Shown here: piece after piece, positions 53,701 through 60,749 of the stretch | Position numbering within the stretch: the first letter of the stretch is position 1 | Layout of the letters: each line of letters opens with the position of its first letter | DNA from: Streptococcus sanguinis SK1 = NCTC 7863 | Lineage (GTDB): Bacteria; Bacillota; Bacilli; Lactobacillales; Streptococcaceae | Length of the DNA stretch: 64,000 nt | Reading direction: 5' to 3' | Assembly: GCF_000194945.1 (NCBI RefSeq) | Contig: NZ_GL878507.1 | Coordinates: forward strand, 697,963-761,962 | The notes under the pieces: model-generated | What the model was told of the DNA's origin: nothing | Databases searched by the model: none | The model's input: only the letters and a program-made list of their open reading frames with translations | Position numbers and translations under genes: made by a program

Positions 53701-56094
53701 AACACGCGTTTCGTCCATGTAAGTTAATGGGTTCTCTGGAAGAGCATCGGCTTTTGGTGCAACGTTCGGTACCATATTTGGTTTAGCCGTACCAACTTTG
53801 ACAACTTGCGTCACTGGGGCTAGAGTTTCCTCATTCGATAACTCCTGACGGTCAACTTCTTGACCATTGGAACTATAGACGCGAGTCTTGATTGTTCGCT
53901 CACCTTGCACGCCTGGAGTCGCGATTTGACGGGCATCACGAACCAATTCGTCCGTTTCTTCTTCACGAATGGTGAAGTTAACCTTTTCAACACGCGTTTC
54001 GTCCGTGTAAGTTAATGGGTACTCTGGAAGAGCATCGGCTTTTGGTGCATCGTTCGGTACCATATTTGGTTTAGCCGTACCAACTTTGACAACTTGCGTC
54101 ACTGGGGCTAGAGTTTCCTCATTCGATAACTCCTGACGGTCAACTTCTTGACCATTGGAACTGTAGACACGAGTCTTAATAGTTCGCTCACCCTCAACAC
54201 CTGGAGTTGCAATTTGACGAGTACCTTGGACTAGCTCGTCAGTCTCTTCTTCACGAATAGTATAGTTAATTTTCTCTACTCGAGTTTCGTCCGTGTAAGT
54301 TAGCGGGTATTCTGATAGATCTTCTACCTTTGGTGCGTCAGCCGGAATCAGACTTGACTTACTTGTACCGACCTTAATAATTTGAGTGACTGCTGCAAGA
54401 ATTTCTTCATCCGATAAAACTTGGCGGTCAACCTCTTGGCCATTCGAGGTATAGATACGAGTGGTAATCGCCCGCTCACCCTGGACACCTGGTGTGACAA
54501 TTTGGCGACTGCCTTCTGGAATCTCATCAGTATACTGTTCTTCGACGGAAAAATCTATCTTTTCTCTTCTTGTTTCATCCGTCGCAGTCAGCTCTAATTT
54601 TGGGGCTTGATGCACAGGTGCTTCATCTGGTGCGGTACCATAAGTTGTTAGTTCCGGAACTTCTTGTACTGGAGCAGTGTCTGGTGCAGTGCCATAAGTC
54701 GTTAGCTCAGGCACTTCTTGAACCGGTGCTGTATCGGGCGTTGTGCCATAGGTTGTCAATTCTGGGACTTCATTTACAGGTGCGGTATCTGGTGCAGTGC
54801 CATAGGTCGTCAATTCTGGAACTTCTTGTACTGGAGCGGTGTCTGGTGCGGTACCATAAGTTGTTAGTTCCGGAACTTCTTGTACTGGAGCGGTGTCTGG
54901 TGCAGTGCCATAATTCGTTAGCTCAGGCACTTCTTGAACCGGTGCTGTATCGGGCGTCGTTCCATAAGTAGTCAATTCAGGGACTTCTTGAACTGGCGCC
55001 TCTTTTGGCACAGATTTTACTGCAGCAGTTCCAACCAGCACAATTTCTGAAACTGGCTCTGCAGTTACCTGGTCTGAAATCACTTCACTTTTTACAATTT
55101 CTTTACCTGCTATATAATTGCGAGTGACGACAGTGCGTGTTCCAGCGACACCTGCACGAATGACCTGAGATTGCCCCTCTGCGAGTTCATTTGAATATTG
55201 GTATTCTGTTCGATAAGGCAGGACTTGGGTCTGGCTACTTTCTTGGCTCTTGAATTCCAGTTCTGGTACTTCAGTGACTGGAGAAAGCCGAGCAAATTCA
55301 CGCTCTTTGGCAGCAATAATCTCTTTTTCTTGCTCAGTCAGTTTCTCTGTTTCAGTAGATACTGGCTTGTTGGCAGCACCCGGATTCCCAGAAAGACTAG
55401 CAGATTTACCTGCTTGCTGATCGACTTCAACAGCTGATAAGTCCTTTTGTGCCGTAGGAAGCTGATGACTTCCTGCTACATTCTCCTTGCCCTGTTCACC
55501 GCTTTTTAGATAGCCGACATACTCAAAACCAGCAATCTCTAAAGGTTCCGGCAGTTTATCTCCCACCGTCAAATTCAGCCTTTGATTGTAGGCGGCTAAT
55601 TCAATATTGGTCACCGCAAATACAGAAGGAGCTAGGAGAATAGAGCCTAGACCTGTCACCAGCAAAATAGAAGACAGGTACCGCTTACCATTTCGACCTC
55701 GTGCAATTACTAAGACTGCTAAGGTCAACCCAACAGCTGCAAATGTCGCTTCCCACAGACTTGAGTAGCCCGTCTTTGGCAAACTTTTTGCCGAAAGGCC
55801 CTGGGTCTTAGGACGGTAAACCAGATAATAAGCATCAGAGTTTTCTTCCACAAACTTTGGAAGCTCCTTAACAACTGCATTCTTCTCAGCTTCAGTCAGT
55901 TCAGACTCTACTACGTAGTGATACTGAACTGGAACGGTTTTGCCGGCTGAGACTTCTGCAGCCTCAACCGTGCTTATATTTCCCCCTATGGCGGTACTCA
56001 AAAAGAAGCTTCCGATAGTGGCGGAAACCAATCCTACTGATAACTTTCTAAAAGAATAGCGCTGGAGCGTATCGCCAGTGATTCTTTTTTCCAT
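47758..56094 (-). CDS. giant M26 zinc metalloprotease (IgA1 protease/ZmpB family) with G5 repeats
   Basis: A 2778-residue surface protease. In order: a YSIRK-like signal (YSFRKLSVG near 13); an LPKTG motif at 105-109 followed by two hydrophobic segments (about 114-131 and 139-160), the N-terminal anchoring layout of streptococcal IgA1/Zmp proteases; a degenerate G5 domain (about 280-355); seven 18-residue repeats (366-491); eight G5 domains (506-1258); two FIVAR-like domains (about 1265-1415); a GLUG/beta-helix-like segment (about 1645-1850); and the M26 catalytic region. The zinc site is intact: HEMTH at 2424-2428 and Glu2448, 20 residues after the second His. Substrate (IgA1 or other) cannot be decided by eye; length and G5 content exceed the classical IgA1 protease. 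Confidence 0.9.
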   Translation of the reverse strand: MEKRITGDTLQRYSFRKLSVGLVSATIGSFFLSTAIGGNISTVEAAEVSAGKTVPVQYHYVVESELTEAEKNAVVKELPKFVEENSDAYYLVYRPKTQGLSAKSLPKTGYSSLWEATFAAVGLTLAVLVIARGRNGKRYLSSILLVTGLGSILLAPSVFAVTNIELAAYNQRLNLTVGDKLPEPLEIAGFEYVGYLKSGEQGKENVAGSHQLPTAQKDLSAVEVDQQAGKSASLSGNPGAANKPVSTETEKLTEQEKEIIAAKEREFARLSPVTEVPELEFKSQESSQTQVLPYRTEYQYSNELAEGQSQVIRAGVAGTRTVVTRNYIAGKEIVKSEVISDQVTAEPVSEIVLVGTAAVKSVPKEAPVQEVPELTTYGTTPDTAPVQEVPELTNYGTAPDTAPVQEVPELTTYGTAPDTAPVQEVPELTTYGTAPDTAPVNEVPELTTYGTTPDTAPVQEVPELTTYGTAPDTAPVQEVPELTTYGTAPDEAPVHQAPKLELTATDETRREKIDFSVEEQYTDEIPEGSRQIVTPGVQGERAITTRIYTSNGQEVDRQVLSDEEILAAVTQIIKVGTSKSSLIPADAPKVEDLSEYPLTYTDETRVEKINYTIREEETDELVQGTRQIATPGVEGERTIKTRVYSSNGQEVDRQELSNEETLAPVTQVVKVGTAKPNMVPNDAPKADALPEYPLTYTDETRVEKVNFTIREEETDELVRDARQIATPGVQGERTIKTRVYSSNGQEVDRQELSNEETLAPVTQVVKVGTAKPNMVPNVAPKADALPENPLTYMDETRVEKVAFNILEQYTDELPQDARQIATPGVEGERTIKTRVYSSNGQEVDRQEISNEETLAPVTQVVKIGTAKPHMVPNDAPKADALPEYPLTYTDETRVEKIAFNIEEQYTDELPQDARQIATPGVQGERRIKTRVYSSNGQEIDRQELSNEETLAPVTQIVKVGTAKPHMVPNDAPKAEALLEYPLIYTDETRVEKINFSIREEETDELVRDARQIATPGVQGERTIKTRVYRSNGQEIDRQELSNEETLAPVTQVVKVGTAKPTMVPGDAPKADALPEYPLTYTDETRVEKINFTIREEETDELVRDARQIATPGVQGERTIKTRIYSSNGQEIDRQELSNEETLAPVTQVVKVGTAKPHMIPNDAPKADVLPEYPLTYTDETRVEKINFSIREEETDELVRDARQIATPGVEGERTIKTRVYSSNGQEVDRQELSNEETLAPVTQVVKVGTAKPSMVPNDAPKVETLEEFDLIPLHNLLAEADQIKAQARYFNDSQSHQSSYDTALTAGQAILNRSHASQEEVNQLVEQINQAKTQLSGLEVVKTALQNEYDLNPTIKAAPKYKNADSEKQTSYTDELAKAEVVLNNQTATQVQVNQAFASLTAAKDALNGVPKVKPTVSILSLTENADDKSVTVQYRLEDQSQSFRSATAELYQGDQLVRTLPITNFAGSLKIGDLDYYTGYTLKTKLTYELDNGSFTELETDSRNFELEYKKIAFRDIDSAEFYRKENDQFKRVVSMSSMPTDLSTYFVKVKSSESKEMLLPVYSIAESHKDGRDVYKVTVSLPELVQEGETGYKSGYDFYISKAAVPSQQNIYTSFASLVDAMKQNMAGNYVLGADLDASEVSLAPADYVYLKGNFTGSLTGSHNGKQYAIYNLAKPLFENLKSGSSISNLDLKEVNIVGTYDSAALARNAENARITDVSVQGRVEVKENASQVAGLVVIANNTQITNSSFTGTIVSNDKQGKEYNVGGLVANLKGGNSLISQSRADVTILAGARANNQRFGGLVGRLENNARISRSYVAGKIQNSTKNGQIGGVVGSNYFNGLIDNVISNVSGTNVYSISGDQGYENNRITEAYAVEGNKTLENDKFVTSTLTLNEAEEKLTNLDITTTLEDTNLNLYSVNYALEKNAREDRLIAYANMEKLLPFYNKETIVAYGNKLPDNHKLNTEYLLDVVPMKGDQIITDINSNKTGINRLMLHFEDNTVDYLDLTYKGDFKYKAIAEYSVNGLDLLYTPEAFLSDYSRVLNQVLPELNQVVLDSPAMRTVLGVNADTSLDDLYLDTAFDQVKTKLSEELRKVLAMDKSINTEGDVVADYVTQKITANKEAFLLGLTYLNRWYNINYDNINVKDLSAYKFDFFGNHNASTLDTIISLGQSGFNNLKAKNNYMAYDTSLSEATGKRGLFNYLEGYRQLFLPDKSNNEWLKTNTKAYIVEAKSDVAEARQLQDAAEDKSKYSVGVYDKITADNWEHKGMLLPLLTMTEKGVYAISNMSTISMGAYDRYRLDANGRVRTDAELAEFVEDRVRKTAEYQRDHYDFWYKILSDESKDKLFRSVLVYDGFSLVDKNGQKYWAPANDKKSLAMQEFFGPAGKWYPSKGYNAYATGSVTHFDAAKLLEDYGNSVYTHEMTHNSDGGIYFEGNGRREGLGAELYARGLLQSTPSADEATITLNTLFKVDKDSKTRLHTYNFKERVQNAEDLQHYVHGMFDMIYTLDYLEGTSMLKQSDDAKLQWFRKMENYYITDKYGKETHAGNQTRSFTAEEIKHLKTFDSLIENDVITRRENKDSGKYGRNGYLSLSLFSPIYSALSNPNGAPGDVMFRRTAYELLAAKGYHEGFIPYVSGKYSKEAFDEGKKTWDGWSGRDVGLVTDQKVLENVFKGEYDSWVAFKKAMYKERIDQLTKLKPITIEYELKNPNSTKKVTIHSYEEMQKLMDEAVAEDVRNITNATSRVDASWVNLLKKKIYNAYLRETDDFRQSIFNK
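52318..54579 (-). repeat. eight tandem 288-bp G5-domain repeats
   Basis: Eight in-frame units of 96 codons start at each DETR motif (for example DETRVEKINF, TPGVQGERTIKTRVYSSNG, VTQVVKVGTAKP). Spacing is constant at 288 bp and units are very similar in DNA. Two subtypes alternate: one with REEETDELVRD and one with EQYTDELPQD. Repeat-mediated copy-number change between strains is likely, and misassembly is possible. Confidence 0.9.
54622..54999 (-). repeat. seven tandem 54-bp repeats (18-residue unit)
   Basis: Seven copies of APVQEVPELTTYGTAPDT, with substitutions such as N for Q or T for A, are followed by a partial eighth copy. The unit is Pro/Thr-rich and has the character of an extended wall-spanning stalk. 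Confidence 0.92.
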
Positions 56095-56130
56095 AATAAT
56101 TCCCTTTTCTTCATATAATAATCTCTTAAA

Positions 56131-56159
56131 ATTTTACAGAATTTCCTACAAAAATTCAA
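56131..56159 (-). promoter_or_regulatory. promoter of the M26 protease gene
   Basis: On the minus strand TTGAAT (56159-56154), a 17-bp spacer and TAAAAT (56136-56131), about 37 bp upstream of the ATG. Confidence 0.65.
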
Positions 56160-56249
56160 TGCTTTTGCTTAAAAATATATCTTTGAAGGCTGAAATCATC
56201 CAGTTTTTGAACAACCTGAAAATAGTGTTCATTTTTAACTAAAAAAATA

Positions 56250-56280
56250 AAAAAACAAATCTTCGGTTAGAAAATTTGCT
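56250..56280 (-). terminator. weak terminator after the lipid-type operon
   Basis: On the minus strand GCAAAT...ATTTG (5-bp core stem 56278-56274 with 56260-56256, 13-base loop) is followed by a TTTTTTT run. It lies about 30 bp past the stop of the GNAT-like gene. Confidence 0.6.
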
Positions 56281-56306
56281 TTTTAAAATGTGATTTACTT
56301 TGTTAG

Positions 56307-57380
56307 TCAGGGGTTCAAATTCAACTCAAAGAGACCATACTCATGCTTGTCTCCTTGAAGTTCTGCCGCATAGTGGCGCGTGACAGTTTTTTGATGAATC
56401 AAGGCTCCAATAGCTGAGGCTTGTCGCTTCTGCGCTTCTTTAAAAATCGGATAGGCCAAGGCAGAGCCCAACCCCAAGAATTGCTCATCTACTCCTAGAT
56501 ACATAATCGTATAACGTTTTGGAAAACGCTTGGTCCAAAAAAGCTTGGCTAGGTTAAGAGGAGTCAGTTTTTGATAAACCAGAGAACCGTAGTCCGGCAT
56601 GGCAATCAGAAAACCAGCTAGCTTGCCCTCCTTATAGGCCAGCTTAACCATAGAAAAATCAAGAATGTACTGGTATTTCTGAAAAATCTGACTGAACTGC
56701 TGACTGGAAATAGACCGATAAATCGGAAAATCTTGATAGAGACGATTGAGAAGCTCAAAAACCTGCAGCGAGGCTTCTTCCCAGTCCTTCTTTTTGGGAG
56801 AGCAAATGGTGAAACCCGCTTCTTCAAAAGACTCAAAGCGATGAGCCAGCTTGTCCTGATGAGTTTTATTGCTGACCTTGGGATAAAAATTGGACAGATA
56901 GAGTTCTTTGATCTCAAAACCAGCAGCCTGCCACAGCTCAGGATAATAGGCTGGATTATGAGGTTCTCCAGTAAAAGGGACCTCCTCTGTTCCAGTCAGC
57001 TGCATTCGATAACCCAGCCAAAAACTTGCCTGTACCGGACCGATAATCCTGCTAGCTCCGAGACTTCGAGCAAAACCTGCTAAATGCTCGATAAAAGCAG
57101 ATGCAATCTGTTGATCATTGATCGACTCGAAAAATCCCAAGTAAGCAGCCTCATCATCTGGATAGAAGGTCAGGAGGCCTCGAATACAAGGCTGGCCCTC
57201 CTCATAGCCAATAAAGGCATAGGTTTCTAAGTCAGAACTCAGCGGGTGACTGCCCTCAATCAAAGCCATCTCTTCCTCTTCCGACTGCATGAGGTGATCT
57301 GGCTGGTAAATCTGCTTGGGCAGAGCTAGAAAATCGGCCAGCTCTGTCGTATTAGGTTTGACTGGTTTAATTTCAAGCAT
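56307..57380 (-). CDS. GNAT-like acyltransferase of unknown substrate
   Basis: A 357-residue protein with two GNAT-like halves. The first contains the GPVQASFWLGYR and NPAYYPELWQAAGF motifs (about 115-155), reminiscent of the poorly known YghO-type GNAT family. The second contains YLGVDEQFLGLGSALAYPIF (about 295-315), an acyl-CoA-site-like Q/RxxGxG segment. AAGGAGG precedes the start, which overlaps the upstream phosphotransferase stop by 8 bp. It is last in a six-gene coupled operon with lipid-type enzymes, so an acyl or acetyl transfer to their product is a reasonable inference. The reaction is not known. Confidence 0.68.
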   Translation of the reverse strand: MLEIKPVKPNTTELADFLALPKQIYQPDHLMQSEEEEMALIEGSHPLSSDLETYAFIGYEEGQPCIRGLLTFYPDDEAAYLGFFESINDQQIASAFIEHLAGFARSLGASRIIGPVQASFWLGYRMQLTGTEEVPFTGEPHNPAYYPELWQAAGFEIKELYLSNFYPKVSNKTHQDKLAHRFESFEEAGFTICSPKKKDWEEASLQVFELLNRLYQDFPIYRSISSQQFSQIFQKYQYILDFSMVKLAYKEGKLAGFLIAMPDYGSLVYQKLTPLNLAKLFWTKRFPKRYTIMYLGVDEQFLGLGSALAYPIFKEAQKRQASAIGALIHQKTVTRHYAAELQGDKHEYGLFELNLNP

Positions 57381-59850
57381 AACCTTCCTCCTTGATCAGT
57401 CGAATCTTGCCAGTAAGGCCATCCATCTCAATCCAATCACCGTTTTGCAGCTGGCTGCAGGCGCCTCTGACATTGACAATGGAAGGAATACCCAACTCGC
57501 GGGAAATAATGGCCGTGTGCGAGAGCAAAGACCCCTGCTCGGCAATGACACCCTTGGCTTGGGTCAGAAGATAGACCCAGCCCGGATCGGTCATCTTGGT
57601 CACGATAATCCGGTCCTGAGCAGACTCAATCTCCTGCACATCTTCCACGACCAAAACCTGAGCCTTGACGCAGCCAGGTGAGCAGCCAATCCCTTGTAAG
57701 GCTTGATTGCCCGTATTATGACTGCTGGTACGGTTTTGCGGTTTCAGATATTTCTCAAAGACCTGTCCAGCAAAAACGTAGCGACTAAAGGTTGGCAGCT
57801 CCTTATCAGCCTCCAACTTCTCTCGACGCTCGGCTATCAAGCCGCTAACATCTCTGGGTTTTCTGGTCAGCTCAAACAATTCTTCCTTTGTCAGGTAAAA
57901 AACATCGTCAGGCGTAGCCAGCAGTCCTTGCTCGGCTAATTGCTGCCCAAGCGTTCGGAAAATCTGTCGCATCATGCCATAGATTCGTGTGCGGTTTAAG
58001 CGGGAGCTCTCCCGATATTTAACACCAGTCATGGCTCGCTTGCGAAGAAAATTCGTCCACCAGCCTGATTTTTGCTCAACTTCTTCAAGTTTCTGAGGGG
58101 CCAACTTTTTCTCCTCTTGTTGGTACATTTGCAGCAGGAGCTTGAACAGACGCTCTGGGTGCGTTCGGAAGGTTGGTGTTTCTAACTTCAACTCTTCCGG
58201 AGCTCGGTCACCAAATTCATGGATAAAATGAGTAATTTCTTGGACCAAAGGATGATGGCGACTTAGAAAAACTGCTGGACTTTCAGTTTCCATAGCCTGT
58301 CTAATCTCTGCATTTTCTTCTGCTTTCAGCTGAGCTGTTAAAGCCTGCAGAGCCAAAGCCGGTCTCATGCTTTCAATCTGCTCAATTCCCGCAATCTCAG
58401 CCTGAACCGCTCCGCCGCGCCGCGACTTCTTCAGGAGTCCAGTATAGACAAAAGCATAGAGGTCATTGACCAGTGTAATGTCCCAGTGAGCCAGAATATC
58501 CTCTTTCAGCTTGCTGACCAAGCCAATCAAGGTCTCCGCATCTGCATCGGGAGAAAAGCTCGCTTCGTATTGGCGCTGAATCTGGGCGAACTGCTCTTCC
58601 AATTGCCTCATTTGTTTGGGTGCCGTCCAAAACTCTCGGATGATTCGGAGCATGATTTGCAGGCGTTTGAAAGCAGACAGGTGCACTGGCATCTGAGGCA
58701 CCTCTGTCTCTCTCACTCCCAGCATATCCTGCCAGATAGGAATGATTTTCTTAGAAAAAGGCAGAAGCTGCAAGAGCTGATACCAGCTCTGGATCTGGTA
58801 ATAAACCCGACTGTTGACTGGTTGTAGCATATTTTGAAATGTGGATTCATAAGCTGCCAATTCAGGGGCATTCTTGCCAACCAATCGCTGGGCCAGACTG
58901 CGGAAAATGCTAGCATAGGCCTCCTGGATAAAGCTAATGGTCAAAGGACTAGAAACGCCCGGATAGCTCTCGACAATGTTGCTGTTATCCAGAATAATCT
59001 GCTGGCCTTCTAGCAAGGTAGTAATAGGTCGTGCTTGCAAAAGATAGAGCTGGCCATTTGCGAAGGTAAACTCCATATCCATATAAGGTCCGAAAAGCTG
59101 ACTTACCTGACCAGCCAAGGCCTGTAAGTCCTCGAGTTGTTCCTGTGATAATTCTGGTGAGTCCTCCGTCTGCTCAGTATAAAAGAGCTGGTCCTTGGGA
59201 TGGAGCGTCACCATGGTTGTAGGAATCTTATCCTCGACAACCTTATTGCCCAAGCCCCGACCGATGACAATGATGTGCTCGTTCAGAATGCCCTTGGGAT
59301 TAGCTGTGAAGTAAATCCCAGACAGTTCTCCCTCCTGCATGACCTGAACAAGGCAAATCATCTGTGCCTGCTTCAAGGATAGTCCCTGCTCAAATAGATA
59401 ACTAAGAGCCGACTCCTGATAAAGAGAGAGCAAAGTCGCTTGGACGGCTTCTTTAAGCCCCTCTGGCTTCACATTGAGCTGGCTCTCAAACTGACCGGCA
59501 AAGGATGAAGCCTTCCCATCCTCAATGGTTGCTGATGAGCGAACCGCAAAGCGACAGTCTGTCTGAGAAAACTCCTGATGAATCCAGTTTTCTGCTGCTG
59601 TCAGATCTTCTTGCGCAAACTGCTCTTTAGCCCAATCCTGAAATTGCTGACTGAGTTGGGACAATTCCAACTCTCCGGACCGATAGGCTACTTCCATCTG
59701 CTCCAAGTCAGCAGAGCTGGCAGATTCTTGAAAAAAGTCAAAAGCAAATACTGCAAAGTCAGGAACCGGCAAACCAGCAGCCTGCATTTTCAGCAAATGA
59801 TAGGCCTTGCCTCCGACCTGGTCAAGCCCTGTCTGCTTGATTCTTTTCAT
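57373..59850 (-). CDS. PEP-synthase-like phosphotransferase lacking the PEP/pyruvate barrel (rifampin-phosphotransferase-like)
   Basis: An 825-residue protein. It has an N-terminal PPDK-type ATP-grasp domain (about 1-275; VGGKAYHLLKM, FAVRSSATIEDGKASSFAGQ, ending LLQARPITT) and a large helical middle region (about 280-690). The C-terminal swivelling domain has the phosphohistidine motif GSLLSHTAIISRELGIPSIV with His near 778. It stops there: the barrel that binds pyruvate/PEP in true PEP synthase or PPDK is absent. The order ATP-grasp / acceptor domain / His domain is that of rifampin phosphotransferase, which passes the beta-phosphate of ATP to a hydroxyl. ATG at 59850 overlaps the upstream TGA by one base. 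The acceptor is unknown; context suggests a lipid or polyprenol. Confidence 0.8.
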   Translation of the reverse strand: MKRIKQTGLDQVGGKAYHLLKMQAAGLPVPDFAVFAFDFFQESASSADLEQMEVAYRSGELELSQLSQQFQDWAKEQFAQEDLTAAENWIHQEFSQTDCRFAVRSSATIEDGKASSFAGQFESQLNVKPEGLKEAVQATLLSLYQESALSYLFEQGLSLKQAQMICLVQVMQEGELSGIYFTANPKGILNEHIIVIGRGLGNKVVEDKIPTTMVTLHPKDQLFYTEQTEDSPELSQEQLEDLQALAGQVSQLFGPYMDMEFTFANGQLYLLQARPITTLLEGQQIILDNSNIVESYPGVSSPLTISFIQEAYASIFRSLAQRLVGKNAPELAAYESTFQNMLQPVNSRVYYQIQSWYQLLQLLPFSKKIIPIWQDMLGVRETEVPQMPVHLSAFKRLQIMLRIIREFWTAPKQMRQLEEQFAQIQRQYEASFSPDADAETLIGLVSKLKEDILAHWDITLVNDLYAFVYTGLLKKSRRGGAVQAEIAGIEQIESMRPALALQALTAQLKAEENAEIRQAMETESPAVFLSRHHPLVQEITHFIHEFGDRAPEELKLETPTFRTHPERLFKLLLQMYQQEEKKLAPQKLEEVEQKSGWWTNFLRKRAMTGVKYRESSRLNRTRIYGMMRQIFRTLGQQLAEQGLLATPDDVFYLTKEELFELTRKPRDVSGLIAERREKLEADKELPTFSRYVFAGQVFEKYLKPQNRTSSHNTGNQALQGIGCSPGCVKAQVLVVEDVQEIESAQDRIIVTKMTDPGWVYLLTQAKGVIAEQGSLLSHTAIISRELGIPSIVNVRGACSQLQNGDWIEMDGLTGKIRLIKEEGYA

Positions 59851-60749
59851 CAAAGTACCCCCATCAAGAGATAAACAGCAACGGACAGAACCATTGTCGT
59901 CTCTGTGATATAAGTATAACGCTCCACCCGCTCCCGGATATTAAAGCGAGTCGGATCCTTGATAAACTGCTCAAACTGGACGGTCATCCAAATGACATTC
60001 AGCACCAAGATTACCACTCCAACATGGGAAATATTCCAGAGAAGGGCAAAATTGGTCAAGATATCCAGCAGAGTCACCACCTTGATAAAGCGAGTAGCTT
60101 TTTTGTAGCCAAAAAGCTTAGAATAGGTCACATACTCTGTCTCGTCTTTTGGCGCTCGAATCTTGCGGCAGACTTCCCAGATCAGACTTGGGAAATACAT
60201 GGTAAAGGCCAGCAAGACAGTCGGCAGGGACAAGAGAGGCAGATTGTACTTGTAGCAGACAAAGGAAATAGTATAAAGATTCAAAATCATCATGACCGGA
60301 TTATGGGTTACTAGAGCCAGTGGCAGAGAATTTTGAATCTTATCACGCTTAAAGAACCAGAAGGACATGAGAGTTCCGTAGATGTAGAGAAAGAGGAACC
60401 AGCCGATATTGTTCATAAAGAGGATATTGAGAAGTACAGATACAGCTACGATAAAGCTGAGGGCAATAGCCAGGTCCTTCTTTTTCACCCGGCCAGATGG
60501 CAGAGCCCGATGAGGAAAGAGGCGTCTGTCGGTCTCATAGTCCTTGAAATCATCCGCGATCCGCAGAATCATCAGAAAGACGAAAATGGTAAAAATTCCG
60601 ATCAACTCCTGATGGTCAAAGCGAAACTTGGTCACTCCGTCATTGAGCAAGAGGACAAAATAAATCTCAAAAAACATGATAGCAGCCACAAAAAAACGCG
60701 GCAGCAAGGGAAACATTTCCTTATAATAAACAGCTAATCGTTTAAACAT
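59850..60749 (-). CDS. UbiA-family membrane prenyltransferase
   Basis: A 299-residue membrane protein with about eight to nine hydrophobic segments. It has both aspartate-rich regions of the UbiA superfamily: RIADDFKDYETD near residues 64-75 followed by the HRALPSGRV motif, and a second, weaker one, APKDETEYVTYSKLFG, near 200. The family transfers a prenyl group from a diphosphate to an aromatic ring, heme, glycerol phosphate or similar acceptor. The RxLPSG form is shared with chlorophyll/geranylgeranylglyceryl-type members. It overlaps psd by 16 bp and touches the next gene (TGATG). Menaquinone biosynthesis neighbours are absent, so MenA is unlikely. Confidence 0.82.
   Translation of the reverse strand: MFKRLAVYYKEMFPLLPRFFVAAIMFFEIYFVLLLNDGVTKFRFDHQELIGIFTIFVFLMILRIADDFKDYETDRRLFPHRALPSGRVKKKDLAIALSFIVAVSVLLNILFMNNIGWFLFLYIYGTLMSFWFFKRDKIQNSLPLALVTHNPVMMILNLYTISFVCYKYNLPLLSLPTVLLAFTMYFPSLIWEVCRKIRAPKDETEYVTYSKLFGYKKATRFIKVVTLLDILTNFALLWNISHVGVVILVLNVIWMTVQFEQFIKDPTRFNIRERVERYTYITETTMVLSVAVYLLMGVL

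Noticed and set aside
54570..54971. Short regularly spaced repeats resembling a CRISPR array
   Set aside because: The 54-bp units are contiguous, in frame and encode the 18-residue stalk of the M26 protease; there are no unique spacers and no cas genes.
57373..59850. Annotation as phosphoenolpyruvate synthase
   Set aside because: The PEP/pyruvate-binding barrel is missing, so the reaction cannot be assigned from the ATP-grasp and His domains alone.
59850..60749. Annotation as MenA (menaquinone prenyltransferase)
   Set aside because: No quinone genes nearby, the motif form differs from the usual MenA pattern, and the operon context is lipid-type.
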